In this document: piece by piece, positions 1 to 7,235 of the stretch
Position numbering within the stretch: position 1 is the first letter of the stretch
Layout of the letters: every line of letters begins with the position of its first letter
DNA from: Christensenellaceae bacterium
Lineage (GTDB): Bacteria; Bacillota; Clostridia; Christensenellales; CAAEEZ01
Assembly: GCA_020024085.1 (NCBI GenBank)
Contig: JAHHUG010000046.1
Span: 1-10,685 of the forward strand
Length of the DNA: 10,685 bases
Direction of reading: 5' to 3'
Position numbers and translations under genes: made by a program
The notes under the pieces: model-generated
Seen by the model: only the letters and a program-made list of their open reading frames with translations
What the model was told of the DNA's origin: nothing
Databases searched by the model: none

Positions 1-26
1 ATATTATACTATAAATTTATAATTAC

Positions 27-55
27 GTTATAACATTATAATATAGCATTTACAA
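27..55 (-). promoter_or_regulatory. Possible promoter at the 3' end of ftsY for a gene beyond the left edge
   Basis: Read on the minus strand, TTGTAA (50-55) is followed 17 nt later by TATAAC (27-32). That box is preceded by TGT, giving an extended -10 form. It overlaps the last codons and the stop of ftsY. The arrangement resembles the candidate smc promoter in this window. In many Firmicutes ylxM/ffh follows ftsY, so this could drive such a gene, but nothing of it lies inside the window. The region is so AT-rich that a chance match is quite possible. Confidence 0.3.
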
Positions 56-929
56 ATTCTTTTGCATCAAATGGTAATAGGTCGTTGATTTGTTCGCCGA
101 CACCTACATACATTACTGGTATTTCTTTTTCAGAGCAAATAGGTATTACGATTCCACCCTTTGCAGTACCATCAAGTTTATTTAGAATAATACCATCAAT
201 ATCAATAATCTCATCAAATGCTTCTGCTTGATTAACAGCATTTTGACCGGTTGTTGCATCAACTGCAAGGTAAGTTCTAAGGTCTGCATCTGGATACTCT
301 TTACCGATAACACGATAAATTTTGTCAAGCTCGTTCATAAGGTTCTTTTTGTTGTGTAGTCTACCTGCAGTATCAATAAGTAGTACATCGGTATTTTTTG
401 CCTTACAACTAGATATTGCATCAAATACTACTGCTGCTGGGTCAGAGCCTTCCTCGTGAGAAATAACCCTTACGCCTGACCTTTCGCCCCATATATGAAG
501 TTGCTCACTTGCTGCTGCTCTAAAGGTATCTGCTGCTGCAATTACAACCGATTTACCTTGATTTACAAAATTATGTGCAAGTTTTCCTACTGCTGTAGTT
601 TTGCCTACACCATTGACACCTGCCACCATTATTACAAGTGGATACTCGTATGGTGCAATCTCGTAGTCAATCTCCTCAATCATAATCTCTTTAAGTAGCT
701 CTTTTGCCTCTTCGGTTGTTTTGATTTTATTTCTAAATGCTCTATCTTTTAGTTCTTCGATAATTTTACTAGAAGATTCTACACCCATATCGGAACTTAT
801 CATTGCCATTTCTAGCTCATCGTAAAATTCCTCATCAAGAGCTCTACCTTTAAATACCTCATAGAACTTTTTTGATAGGTTATCCTTTGTCTTTTTTAAT
901 CCATCTTTAATTTTAGAAAAGAATCCCAT
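36..929 (-). CDS. ftsY: Signal recognition particle receptor FtsY (SRP GTPase)
   Basis: FtsY is the membrane-associated receptor that docks SRP-bound ribosomes and, by reciprocal GTP hydrolysis with Ffh, hands nascent membrane proteins to the Sec translocon. The 297-residue product is an N domain (about 1-90) followed by a G domain. Visible motifs are the P-loop GVNGVGKTT (104-112), DTFRAAA (134-140), DTAGR (186-190), NKLDGTAKGG (250-259) and the closing GVGEQINDLLPFD (276-288). There is no long acidic A domain, only a short basic start (GFFSKIKDGLKK) that could be an amphipathic membrane-binding helix, as in compact Gram-positive FtsY proteins. Residue 250 is Asn where Thr is usual (TKLD) in SRP GTPases. 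The ATG overlaps the smc stop by one base (TAATG), and its Shine-Dalgarno AGGAGGG lies inside the end of smc, so the two are probably translationally coupled. The gene ends complete at TAA. Confidence 0.97.
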   Translation of the reverse strand: MGFFSKIKDGLKKTKDNLSKKFYEVFKGRALDEEFYDELEMAMISSDMGVESSSKIIEELKDRAFRNKIKTTEEAKELLKEIMIEEIDYEIAPYEYPLVIMVAGVNGVGKTTAVGKLAHNFVNQGKSVVIAAADTFRAAASEQLHIWGERSGVRVISHEEGSDPAAVVFDAISSCKAKNTDVLLIDTAGRLHNKKNLMNELDKIYRVIGKEYPDADLRTYLAVDATTGQNAVNQAEAFDEIIDIDGIILNKLDGTAKGGIVIPICSEKEIPVMYVGVGEQINDLLPFDAKEFVNAIL

Positions 930-3900
930 TATTTTACACCCTCCTGCTTTAACGCATCTTCAAGTTTAACAGAAACAATCTTTGATACACCTCTTTCTTG
1001 CATTGTAACACCATACATACAGTGTGTAAGCTCCATTGTAGGCTTACGGTGAGTAATTACAATAAATTGTGTGTTGTCACTGAACTTTCTTAAGTACTCT
1101 GCAAATAGTCCTGCATTGGCATCATCAAGTGCAGCCTCAATCTCATCTAGGATACAGAATGGCATTGGTTTAAGTTTTAGGATAGCAAACAAAATAGCAA
1201 TAGCTGTTAGTGCCTTTTGTCCACCACTTAGAAGTGAAATTCTTTGAAGTTTTGTTCCTGGTGGTTGAGCATAAATCTCTATACCTTGGTCAAGGATTCC
1301 CTCATCTTCCACTTGCTCTAATCGTAGCTCACCTTTACCACCACCAAATAGTTCCTTGAAGATAACAACGAAGTTAGCACTAATTTTGTCAAACGCATCA
1401 ACAAACTTTGTCTCCATTTCTTTAGACAAGTCTGCAATAATTTTATTTAGGTCATCTTGAGCCTTATCTAAGTCTTGTTTTTGAACCATTAATTCATTAT
1501 AAGAGGTTAAACACTCCTCGTATTCCTCAACAGCAAGTTCGTTTACAGAACCCATTGAATTAATTCTTCTTCTAAGGTTTTTAATCCTCTCATCACTACC
1601 CTTGTACTCGTAGTTTTCAACACGAAGAGGTGTTGCATTGTTGTATGTAAGTTGGTAGCTTTCAAAGATAGAGTCGCCTAGGGTTGTCATATTGTTATCC
1701 ACCCTTTCAAGCAAACTTTCTTGACGGATTCTCTTTTCCTTTAGGTCATTTACGCTATTAATAATTTCAGTTTTTTGTCTATCCAAATCGGCAATAACAT
1801 TTTGGATATTAAGCTTTTCGCTTTCCATTTCCTTGATTTTAGCCTCGATAACGGTAATTCGTTGTCTTTCCTCATCAGAGAATGTAAACCTCATAGCCTC
1901 TTTTTCGGCATTAGTAATTTGACCTTTGTTTATATTTATTCTTACCTCATTATCGCCAATTTTTTCGTTTAAGGTAACAATATCATCTTTTGCGTTATTA
2001 ATAGTAGTATCAAGGTTTGAAATCTTACCATTAATATGTATCATTTCAATTTTTAATGAAGTAACTTCCTCGTTTAGCTTCTCCCTTTCCTCTTTCTTTG
2101 AAGAAGATAGATTTTTCGATTGCTTAATTGACTCATCCTTTGACTCTCTTTCTTCCCTAATTCTAGCTTGAAGAATATCAATGGTAGAAAGTTGTTTTAC
2201 AATTTCTCTTAATCTTGATTTCTTCTCCTCTAATTCGTAAGCAAGCTTATCAACAATTTCCTTTAATTCATCATAAGCATCTTCGCTACTACTAATTCTC
2301 TCGTTGATTTGGATAATGTACATATCATTTGAGTGCAATTCCTCTTTCAAACTTTCCACTCTCTCTGTAACATTATTTAGTTCGCTTTCAGCAAAGTCGT
2401 ATTCCTTATTCTTTTCCTCAACCTTTTTAATAGCCTCATTAAGTTTTTCTCTGCATTCCTCGATTGCCTTATCTCTAGTAAGCAAATTATCATTGTTAGA
2501 ACGATTGCTACCACCAGAATATGAACCACTTGGAGAAATTATATCACCCTCAAGTGTAACAATTTTGAAAGCATATCTATGTTTTTTAGCCATATTCCTA
2601 GCATTAGCAATATTGTCAACAATCAAAATTTTGCCAAGAATACTTTCAATAACATTCCTAAATTTAGCATCGTACTCAACAATCTCTGATGCGATACCCA
2701 AACAACCTTTTTCGTTAGTTGCACCATCAAAAGTCCAGTTATTTAAGCCAGATTTCATACTGGTAATAGGTAAAAGAGTAACCCTACCATATTTTTTGTA
2801 CTTTAAGTAGTTAATTACATACTCGGCAGCTTCTTCATCTTCACAAATAAGGTTTTGAAGTGTGTTACCAAGCACTTGCTCAATAGCTGTTTCATAACCA
2901 TCGGGAACTTTGATAACTTCGGCAACTACACCAAGCACCCTTCTTCTAAGTCCACTATCGGTTTTAGTGTCTCTCATAAGTTGTTGAACTGGATATTTGA
3001 AGTCGTCGTACTTATCCTTCATATTTTCAAGGGAAGATAGTTTACCCTTTAAGGCACTTGCACGATTATTTAAGTCCTCTTTTTCCTTGATAATTCTATT
3101 ACAACTTGACTTAATGTCAATATATTCTTGCTTTAACACCTCGGATTGACGGATAATATCCACTCTCTTTTGGTTGTATTTTTCTATCTTCTTTTCATTC
3201 TCTTGTTGTTCTTCGTATTCAGTATTAAGAGTAGATTTTTTTGAAGCAAGGTCATTTTCAAGTTCTTGTATTCTATCCTCTAACATAGTTTTTTCTGTTA
3301 GATATTTATTTACATTACCTTTGATATCACCAAGTTGTTGTTCAACCTCTAGGATAGTTTTATTTGAAATTTCAATAGCAGTTTCTTCATCTTGAAGTTC
3401 TTTTGCAAGTTCTTGATATTTTGCATCTTTGCTGTTATACTCTACCTCAAGTTTTTCGTACTCATCTTGAAGATTTTGTCTATTGCTAATTGCAAGCTCC
3501 AAATTATTTTTGTTGATTTCAATAAGTTTTTTAGAGCTTTCTATTTCATCAGTTAATCTTTTGATATCCTCATTAAACTTTGCAATTCTTTCGCCATACA
3601 AATTAGAATTACCTGTTGCTTTTTCAAGGTTAACAAGAAGATTTGTTCTTTCTTCTTTAAGTTCGTTAAGTTCCTTATCCAAACTATTAACTTTAGCTTG
3701 AGACTCCTCATATTCCTTAAAAACGGCTTCTTGCTTAACTTCAGCATCGTGCAAAGAACCAACAATTTTGAATAATTTATCGTTTATTTCATCTTTGAAT
3801 TTGGTATTGTTTTCGTATTGATAAATATAAGAGTTTACTTCCTCAACCTTTAGTTCTTCCTTTAATTCTCTATGCTTAATTGCTTGCTCCGATTGTCTTT

Positions 3901-4516
3901 TTAGTGGACCAAGTCTATTTTCTTTTTCAAATAGAATATCATTGATTCTATGCATATTCTCATTTGTTTTTTCAAGTTTTCTTTCAGTTTCTGTTTTTTG
4001 GGCTCTAAACTTTCCAATACCTGCTGCTTCCTCAAATATTGCTCTTCTTTCCTCGGGTTTAGCAGATAAAATTTGTTCAACCTTACCTTGTCCAATGATA
4101 GAATAACCATCACGACCAATACCTGTATCGTGCAAAATATCTACGATATCTTTTCTTCTACATTTAGTACGATTAATTAGATAATCACTCTCTCCAGAAC
4201 GATAAAGTTTTCTTGTAAGCTCAACCTTTTCAAAGTCTACTGGAAATATTTTTTTAGAGTTGTCAAAATGTAATGAAACCTCGCAATATGAAGTAGCCTT
4301 TCTAGTATCAGTACCAGCAAAAAGAACATCAGTCATTGCTTTACCACGAAGTGCCGTAGGTCTTTGCTCACCAAGAACCCACATTACAGCATCGGAAATA
4401 TTACTTTTACCACAACCATTTGGTCCTACAATACCAGTAATACCATCAGCAAAAGGAATCTCTGTTTTGTCAGCAAACGACTTAAAACCTTGTAATTCTA
4501 TTTTTTCAAAATTCAA
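929..4516 (-). CDS. smc: Chromosome segregation protein SMC
   Basis: SMC is the ATPase core of the bacterial condensin that, with ScpA and ScpB, extrudes DNA loops and helps sister chromosomes separate. The 1195-residue length is normal. Visible parts are the N-terminal ABC half with Walker A GPNGCGKS (31-38), a long heptad-rich coiled coil (about 170-510), a hinge (about 524-672) with GVVAEVIKVPDGYETAIEQ and the glycine-rich SPSGSYSGGS, and a returning coiled coil (about 675-1040). The C-terminal ABC half has the signature LLSGGQ (1095-1100), Walker B ILDE (Asp1124, Glu1125) and the D-loop ALDDAN. The start is TTG: an in-frame stop lies at 4550-4552, no ATG or GTG lies between, and the next internal Met (residue 45) would delete Walker A. 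AAGAGG sits 7 nt before the TTG. The gene follows rnc after a 129 bp gap with its own candidate promoter and overlaps ftsY. scpA and scpB are not in the window. Confidence 0.98.
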   Translation of the reverse strand: MNFEKIELQGFKSFADKTEIPFADGITGIVGPNGCGKSNISDAVMWVLGEQRPTALRGKAMTDVLFAGTDTRKATSYCEVSLHFDNSKKIFPVDFEKVELTRKLYRSGESDYLINRTKCRRKDIVDILHDTGIGRDGYSIIGQGKVEQILSAKPEERRAIFEEAAGIGKFRAQKTETERKLEKTNENMHRINDILFEKENRLGPLKRQSEQAIKHRELKEELKVEEVNSYIYQYENNTKFKDEINDKLFKIVGSLHDAEVKQEAVFKEYEESQAKVNSLDKELNELKEERTNLLVNLEKATGNSNLYGERIAKFNEDIKRLTDEIESSKKLIEINKNNLELAISNRQNLQDEYEKLEVEYNSKDAKYQELAKELQDEETAIEISNKTILEVEQQLGDIKGNVNKYLTEKTMLEDRIQELENDLASKKSTLNTEYEEQQENEKKIEKYNQKRVDIIRQSEVLKQEYIDIKSSCNRIIKEKEDLNNRASALKGKLSSLENMKDKYDDFKYPVQQLMRDTKTDSGLRRRVLGVVAEVIKVPDGYETAIEQVLGNTLQNLICEDEEAAEYVINYLKYKKYGRVTLLPITSMKSGLNNWTFDGATNEKGCLGIASEIVEYDAKFRNVIESILGKILIVDNIANARNMAKKHRYAFKIVTLEGDIISPSGSYSGGSNRSNNDNLLTRDKAIEECREKLNEAIKKVEEKNKEYDFAESELNNVTERVESLKEELHSNDMYIIQINERISSSEDAYDELKEIVDKLAYELEEKKSRLREIVKQLSTIDILQARIREERESKDESIKQSKNLSSSKKEEREKLNEEVTSLKIEMIHINGKISNLDTTINNAKDDIVTLNEKIGDNEVRININKGQITNAEKEAMRFTFSDEERQRITVIEAKIKEMESEKLNIQNVIADLDRQKTEIINSVNDLKEKRIRQESLLERVDNNMTTLGDSIFESYQLTYNNATPLRVENYEYKGSDERIKNLRRRINSMGSVNELAVEEYEECLTSYNELMVQKQDLDKAQDDLNKIIADLSKEMETKFVDAFDKISANFVVIFKELFGGGKGELRLEQVEDEGILDQGIEIYAQPPGTKLQRISLLSGGQKALTAIAILFAILKLKPMPFCILDEIEAALDDANAGLFAEYLRKFSDNTQFIVITHRKPTMELTHCMYGVTMQERGVSKIVSVKLEDALKQEGVK

Positions 4517-4523
4517 AACAATA

Positions 4524-4529
4524 CCTCTT
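4524..4529 (-). promoter_or_regulatory. Ribosome binding site fixing the TTG start of smc
   Basis: AAGAGG on the minus strand ends 7 nt before TTG at 4514-4516. It supports initiation at this rare start codon, since no ATG or GTG is available in frame upstream before the stop at 4550-4552. Confidence 0.75.
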
Positions 4530-4590
4530 ATTTGTTTACATAAAAAAAGTTATAATATAAAAATACAACATTTTTGCATTATACTTTTAC

Positions 4591-4619
4591 ATTATAACAT
4601 TAATAGATAAATTTAGCAA
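4591..4619 (-). promoter_or_regulatory. Candidate sigma-A-type promoter for smc-ftsY
   Basis: In the 129 bp gap between rnc and smc the minus strand carries TTGCTA (4614-4619), a 17 nt spacer, and TATAAT (4591-4596) preceded by TGT, an extended -10 form. The expected start near 4584 would leave a leader of roughly 68 nt before the TTG of smc. A second TATAAT at 4578-4583 lacks a matching -35 box. No GC-containing terminator hairpin is seen after rnc, so read-through from rnc into smc is also possible. The rest of the gap is nearly pure A and T with no other recognisable element. Confidence 0.6.
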
Positions 4620-4645
4620 TAAATAAATTAAATATATTATATAGC

Positions 4646-5359
4646 TTATAGATTAATTTCTAATTTTTTAAGTGCAAGATTTGATGCAGTTTGTTCAGCA
4701 TTTTTTATTCTTGTTCCACTAGCAGATGAAACCTCAACTCCATCTAAATATAATTTTACATTATGAATTGCATTATTACTTGAACCGGTTTGCGAACTCT
4801 TAAACTCAACAACTATTCTATTTTTTTGACAATAATCATATAGTTTAGATTTATAATCAATTAAAGTACTATGGTTTTGTGCCATTTTGATAATAGTTTG
4901 TTCCAGATTGCTTAAAATAAACTCTCTAGCTCTACTATAACCATTATAGCCCATAGTATCTATGCCATTTTTAATTGCTTGCTCTACATCAATATAAATC
5001 GCACCAACAATCGCCTCATATAAGTCTCCACAAAGTTTGTTACTATCCTGCAATTTATTTTGTTTTTCGCCTTTACCTAACAACATATAATCGTTAAGTT
5101 TCAATGATTTTATAACCTTAACTAGAGGTGGTTTATCAACTACATTTGCCCTAATTAGAGTAAGCTTACCTTGGTCATAATCCTTATAATTTGAAAACAG
5201 ATATTCGGCAACAACAGCACCAAGAACACTATCCCCTAAAAACTCCAATCTCTCGTAGGAATATTCACTAAAACTTGAATGAGTAAAAGCCCTTTGCAAT
5301 AAGGAAACATCATTAAAATGATAGCCTATAATTTTCTCAATTATTGCACTTTCAAACAT
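4646..5359 (-). CDS. rnc: Ribonuclease III
   Basis: RNase III is the Mg2+-dependent dsRNA endonuclease that separates 16S and 23S rRNA precursors and cuts structured mRNAs. The 237-residue product has the family layout: endonuclease domain (about 1-155) with signature ERLEFLGD (36-43, giving Glu36, Glu39, Asp43) and the second acidic cluster GDLYEAIVGAIYID (Asp112, Glu115), then a dsRNA-binding domain (about 165-235) beginning DYKSKLYDYCQ and ending GTRIKNAEQTASNLALKKL. The acidic residues equivalent to E. coli E38, E41, D45, D114 and E117 are present. Residue 63 is Gln (DQGKLTLIRA), where the usual motif is EGxLTxxRA with Glu (E. coli E65). The dsRBD loop that is commonly GxSKKxAEQ reads GTRIKNAEQ here. 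The ATG lies one base after the plsX stop, with AGAGG inside the end of plsX, so translation is likely coupled. The gene before smc matches the common Firmicutes order. Confidence 0.96.
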   Translation of the reverse strand: MFESAIIEKIIGYHFNDVSLLQRAFTHSSFSEYSYERLEFLGDSVLGAVVAEYLFSNYKDYDQGKLTLIRANVVDKPPLVKVIKSLKLNDYMLLGKGEKQNKLQDSNKLCGDLYEAIVGAIYIDVEQAIKNGIDTMGYNGYSRAREFILSNLEQTIIKMAQNHSTLIDYKSKLYDYCQKNRIVVEFKSSQTGSSNNAIHNVKLYLDGVEVSSASGTRIKNAEQTASNLALKKLEINL

Positions 5360-5360
5360 A

Positions 5361-6389
5361 TTAATCCTCTGTTATTTGCATATTTTCTTTTTCAATACCT
5401 GCTTGTATTTTTTCAATCATTCCACTTTCTGCCATTGTTTTAGCTTGGATAATTGCAACCTCTATTGTATCAGCTTTTGAAGAACCATGAGCCTTTACAA
5501 CAACCTTTTTTACGCCCAAAAATGCTGCACCTTTCTTTAGATAGCCTCCGATATTATCTTTCAAATCCTTAAACATATCCTTTACAAGTAGTCCACCAAT
5601 TTTAGTTTTTAGATTACCGTTTTTGATATTATTTTTAATCATTGAAAGTAGTCCTATTGCAATACCCTCACAACTCTTTAGTGCGATATTACCACTATAA
5701 CCATCGCTTACAATTACATCGCATGTATCTTCAAGCATATTTCTACCTTCAACATTACCTACAAAATTAATATCCATTTTCTTTAGTAATTGATAAGTTT
5801 CTTGTTGTAAAGCTGTTCCCTTATGGTCTTCTGCACCAATATTTAATAAAGCAATTCTAGGATTTTCGATACCAAGATAAGTTTCTGCATATATTTTACC
5901 CATAAGTGCAAAATGGCATAGGTTAATAGGTTTACATTCAGCATTAGCACCACAATCTATTAATGCAACACTACCACCCTTTTCAGTAAGTTTAGGCAAA
6001 ACTGGACAAAGAGCTGGTCTTGATACCTTTTTAATTCTACCGACCTTTAAGACTGCACCAGTCAAAACTGCACCAGTGCTGCCAGCAGATACAATAGCAC
6101 CAACATCTTCCCTTTTCATAAGTGTATCAAATGCTTTTACAAGAGAGCTATCTCTCTTTTTTCTAATAGCAGTTGTAGGCACTTCCTCCATACCAATAAT
6201 TTCTGTTGCATTAACAATTTCAATTCGTGACATATCGCCATTATTTTCCTTGATAAGATTTGAGATTATTTCTTCCTTACCAACCATAATTAACTCTAAA
6301 TCACTACAATTATTAAGTGCTAGAATACCACCTTTTACAATTTCAACGGGAGCATTATCTCCACCAAATGCATCTAAAACAATTTTCAT
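5361..6389 (-). CDS. plsX: Phosphate acyltransferase PlsX
   Basis: PlsX is the peripheral membrane enzyme that converts acyl-ACP and phosphate to acyl-phosphate, the donor used by PlsY to acylate glycerol-3-phosphate in the first step of phospholipid synthesis. The 342-residue product is full length. It starts with the hallmark DAFGGDNAP (6-14) and contains SAGSTGAVLTGA, DCGANAECKP, LLNIGAEDHKGT, VSDGYSGNIALKS and, near the C terminus, VVVKAHGSSKAD, all typical of the family. The start is ATG, but the upstream sequence gives only a weak GGTG-type ribosome binding site, poorer than those of its neighbours. A terminator hairpin ends 21 bp upstream, so expression depends on read-through or on a nearby promoter. 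In many bacteria acpP lies just downstream; here rnc follows after one base instead. fapR is also not seen. Confidence 0.97.
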   Translation of the reverse strand: MKIVLDAFGGDNAPVEIVKGGILALNNCSDLELIMVGKEEIISNLIKENNGDMSRIEIVNATEIIGMEEVPTTAIRKKRDSSLVKAFDTLMKREDVGAIVSAGSTGAVLTGAVLKVGRIKKVSRPALCPVLPKLTEKGGSVALIDCGANAECKPINLCHFALMGKIYAETYLGIENPRIALLNIGAEDHKGTALQQETYQLLKKMDINFVGNVEGRNMLEDTCDVIVSDGYSGNIALKSCEGIAIGLLSMIKNNIKNGNLKTKIGGLLVKDMFKDLKDNIGGYLKKGAAFLGVKKVVVKAHGSSKADTIEVAIIQAKTMAESGMIEKIQAGIEKENMQITED

Positions 6390-6403
6390 AATAACACCAT
6401 TTC

Positions 6404-6409
6404 ATTATA
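6404..6409 (-). promoter_or_regulatory. Possible -10 element upstream of plsX
   Basis: A perfect TATAAT on the minus strand lies 14 nt before the plsX ATG and immediately after the rpmF terminator. The place for a -35 box falls in the terminator hairpin and reads poorly (ACAAGC), and TG is adjacent to the hexamer rather than in the TGn position. If used, the leader would be only about 9 nt. This is weak, but it would explain how plsX is read past the terminator. Confidence 0.3.
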
Positions 6410-6410
6410 C

Positions 6411-6440
6411 AAAAAAAAGAGGTAATGCTTGTTACCTCTT
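6411..6440 (-). terminator. Rho-independent terminator (or attenuator) after rpmF
   Basis: On the minus strand AAGAGGTAA (6432-6440) pairs perfectly with TTACCTCTT (6417-6425) around a 6 nt loop. The second arm runs straight into a tract of eight T (6411-6418). The hairpin begins 16 nt after the rpmF stop and lies 21 nt before plsX. In the opposite direction the stem is followed only by TTAAAA, so it is not a good terminator for the plus strand. Confidence 0.85.
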
Positions 6441-6456
6441 AAAATTACTAATATAA

Positions 6457-6651
6457 TTAGTCTTTAATTTCTTTTTCTGACTTGTCAACAACAAGTTTTC
6501 CATCATAATATCCGCATTTTGGACATACTTTATGACTTTGGATTAACTCATGACATTGAGGACACTCAACTAGGTTAACAGGTGTTAACTTCCAGTTAGC
6601 TGCTCTGCTGTTTTTTCTTGCTCTTGATGTTTTACCCTTTGGTACTGCCAT
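6457..6651 (-). CDS. rpmF: 50S ribosomal protein L32, zinc-binding form
   Basis: L32 is a small protein of the large ribosomal subunit. The 64-residue product starts with the family hallmark MAVPKGKTSRARKNSRAANWKL, read here in overlapping parts as MAVPKGKTSRARK and NSRAANWKL. It carries two CxxC pairs, CPQC (Cys30, Cys33) and CPKC (Cys43, Cys46), which form a zinc ribbon; this is the C+ form. The frame is open three codons further upstream to a GTG at 6658-6660. I chose the ATG at 6649-6651 because it gives the conserved MAVPK start and lies 8 nt after a perfect AGGAGG that overlaps that GTG. The first 20 nt overlap the end of the DUF177 gene in another frame. A terminator follows 16 nt after the stop. 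The DUF177-rpmF pair is conserved across many bacteria. Confidence 0.97.
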   Translation of the reverse strand: MAVPKGKTSRARKNSRAANWKLTPVNLVECPQCHELIQSHKVCPKCGYYDGKLVVDKSEKEIKD

Positions 6652-7183
6652 TATTCGCACCTCCTGCGTTAGTATTAAAGTCTTTTAATATTGCAAATGG
6701 ATTATTTGATTCAATAGGCTCATCAACCTCTTCATCGAATACACAATCACACTTGCCAAAGTTTAAGTTTTTGCCACATTTTGGGCATAAACCTTTACAG
6801 TCCTCTTTACACAAAACTGACATCGGTAATGATAGCAACAATCTTTCACGAAGAATATCGCTGATATCGATAACACTTTTGTCATAGACAAACTCTTCTA
6901 GGTCATCTACTTGCTCTTGACGGGGTATAAACACTTCGGCGACTTTTATTTCGAAATGTTTTTCTACATCCGTTAAGCAACGGTCGCATTTGAACATAAT
7001 ATCAACAAACAATGTAATATTCACTGTTAGTTTGGTATCAGTTAAAACATACCAACCTTTTACATGAGGTGTACTAACGATTTTCGCATCATAGTAACCA
7101 TCAAGAATATCGTCACTTAATTTTACATCAGTATCAATAGGATACATCTCCATTTCTACTGCATTACGGAAATCAATAATCAT
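6632..7183 (-). CDS. yceD: DUF177 / YceD family protein, probable ribosome-linked factor
   Basis: This 183-residue protein belongs to the DUF177 (YceD) family, which is nearly always encoded beside rpmF and has been linked to 23S rRNA accumulation; its molecular activity is not settled. Visible are the conserved central CDRCL (Cys66, Cys69) in a beta-rich stretch, and a C-terminal cysteine cluster: Cys125, Cys129, CPKC (Cys133, Cys136) and CDC (Cys145, Cys147). The segment LPMSVLCKEDCKGLCPKCG is the family signature. The tail is Asn/Gly-rich (NAGGANNGSTKG); its codons hold the Shine-Dalgarno and the first bases of rpmF, so the tail may be shaped by that overlap rather than by function. The ATG has AGAGG 5 nt upstream and lies about 17 nt after the start predicted from a perfect promoter. 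It is first in its transcription unit, with no terminator convincingly separating it from ackA. Confidence 0.92.
   Translation of the reverse strand: MIIDFRNAVEMEMYPIDTDVKLSDDILDGYYDAKIVSTPHVKGWYVLTDTKLTVNITLFVDIMFKCDRCLTDVEKHFEIKVAEVFIPRQEQVDDLEEFVYDKSVIDISDILRERLLLSLPMSVLCKEDCKGLCPKCGKNLNFGKCDCVFDEEVDEPIESNNPFAILKDFNTNAGGANNGSTKG
6660..6665 (-). promoter_or_regulatory. Ribosome binding site of rpmF inside the DUF177 gene
   Basis: A perfect AGGAGG lies 8 nt before the ATG of rpmF at 6649-6651. It sits inside the last codons of the DUF177 gene and decides the rpmF start against the upstream GTG at 6658-6660, which lies at the edge of this site and cannot be served by it. Confidence 0.85.
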
Positions 7184-7206
7184 ATAAACCTCTTTTTACC
7201 TAATTG

Positions 7207-7235
7207 ATTATATAAAAAATTAAACTATTTGTCAA
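7207..7235 (-). promoter_or_regulatory. Perfect consensus sigma-A promoter for yceD-rpmF
   Basis: On the minus strand TTGACA (7230-7235), a 17 nt spacer and TATAAT (7207-7212) match the housekeeping promoter consensus at all twelve positions with optimal spacing. The expected start near 7200 leaves a leader of about 17 nt holding an AGAGG ribosome binding site. This marks a new transcription unit between ackA and the DUF177 gene. Seven-base AT arms at 7215-7221 and 7238-7244 flank the -35 box; whether they bind a regulator cannot be told. Confidence 0.9.

Noticed and set aside
2304..2810. 168-codon plus-strand open frame opposite smc
   Set aside because: It is antisense to the conserved SMC coiled coil and hinge, has low-complexity Ser/Leu/Phe composition typical of the mirror of Lys/Glu-rich codons, and lacks family motifs.
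4558..4575. Small AT inverted repeat (AAAAAT, ATTTTT) in the rnc-smc gap
   Set aside because: Six A/T pairs only and no T tract of use. It is expected by chance in such AT-rich sequence.
4260..4610. 116-codon plus-strand open frame opposite the start of smc
   Set aside because: It is a shadow of the SMC ATPase head with no ribosome binding site or recognisable motif.
6652..6660. Longer rpmF reading frame starting at GTG, adding three residues
   Set aside because: The GTG overlaps the AGGAGG site itself, and L32 proteins start MAVPK, matching the downstream ATG.
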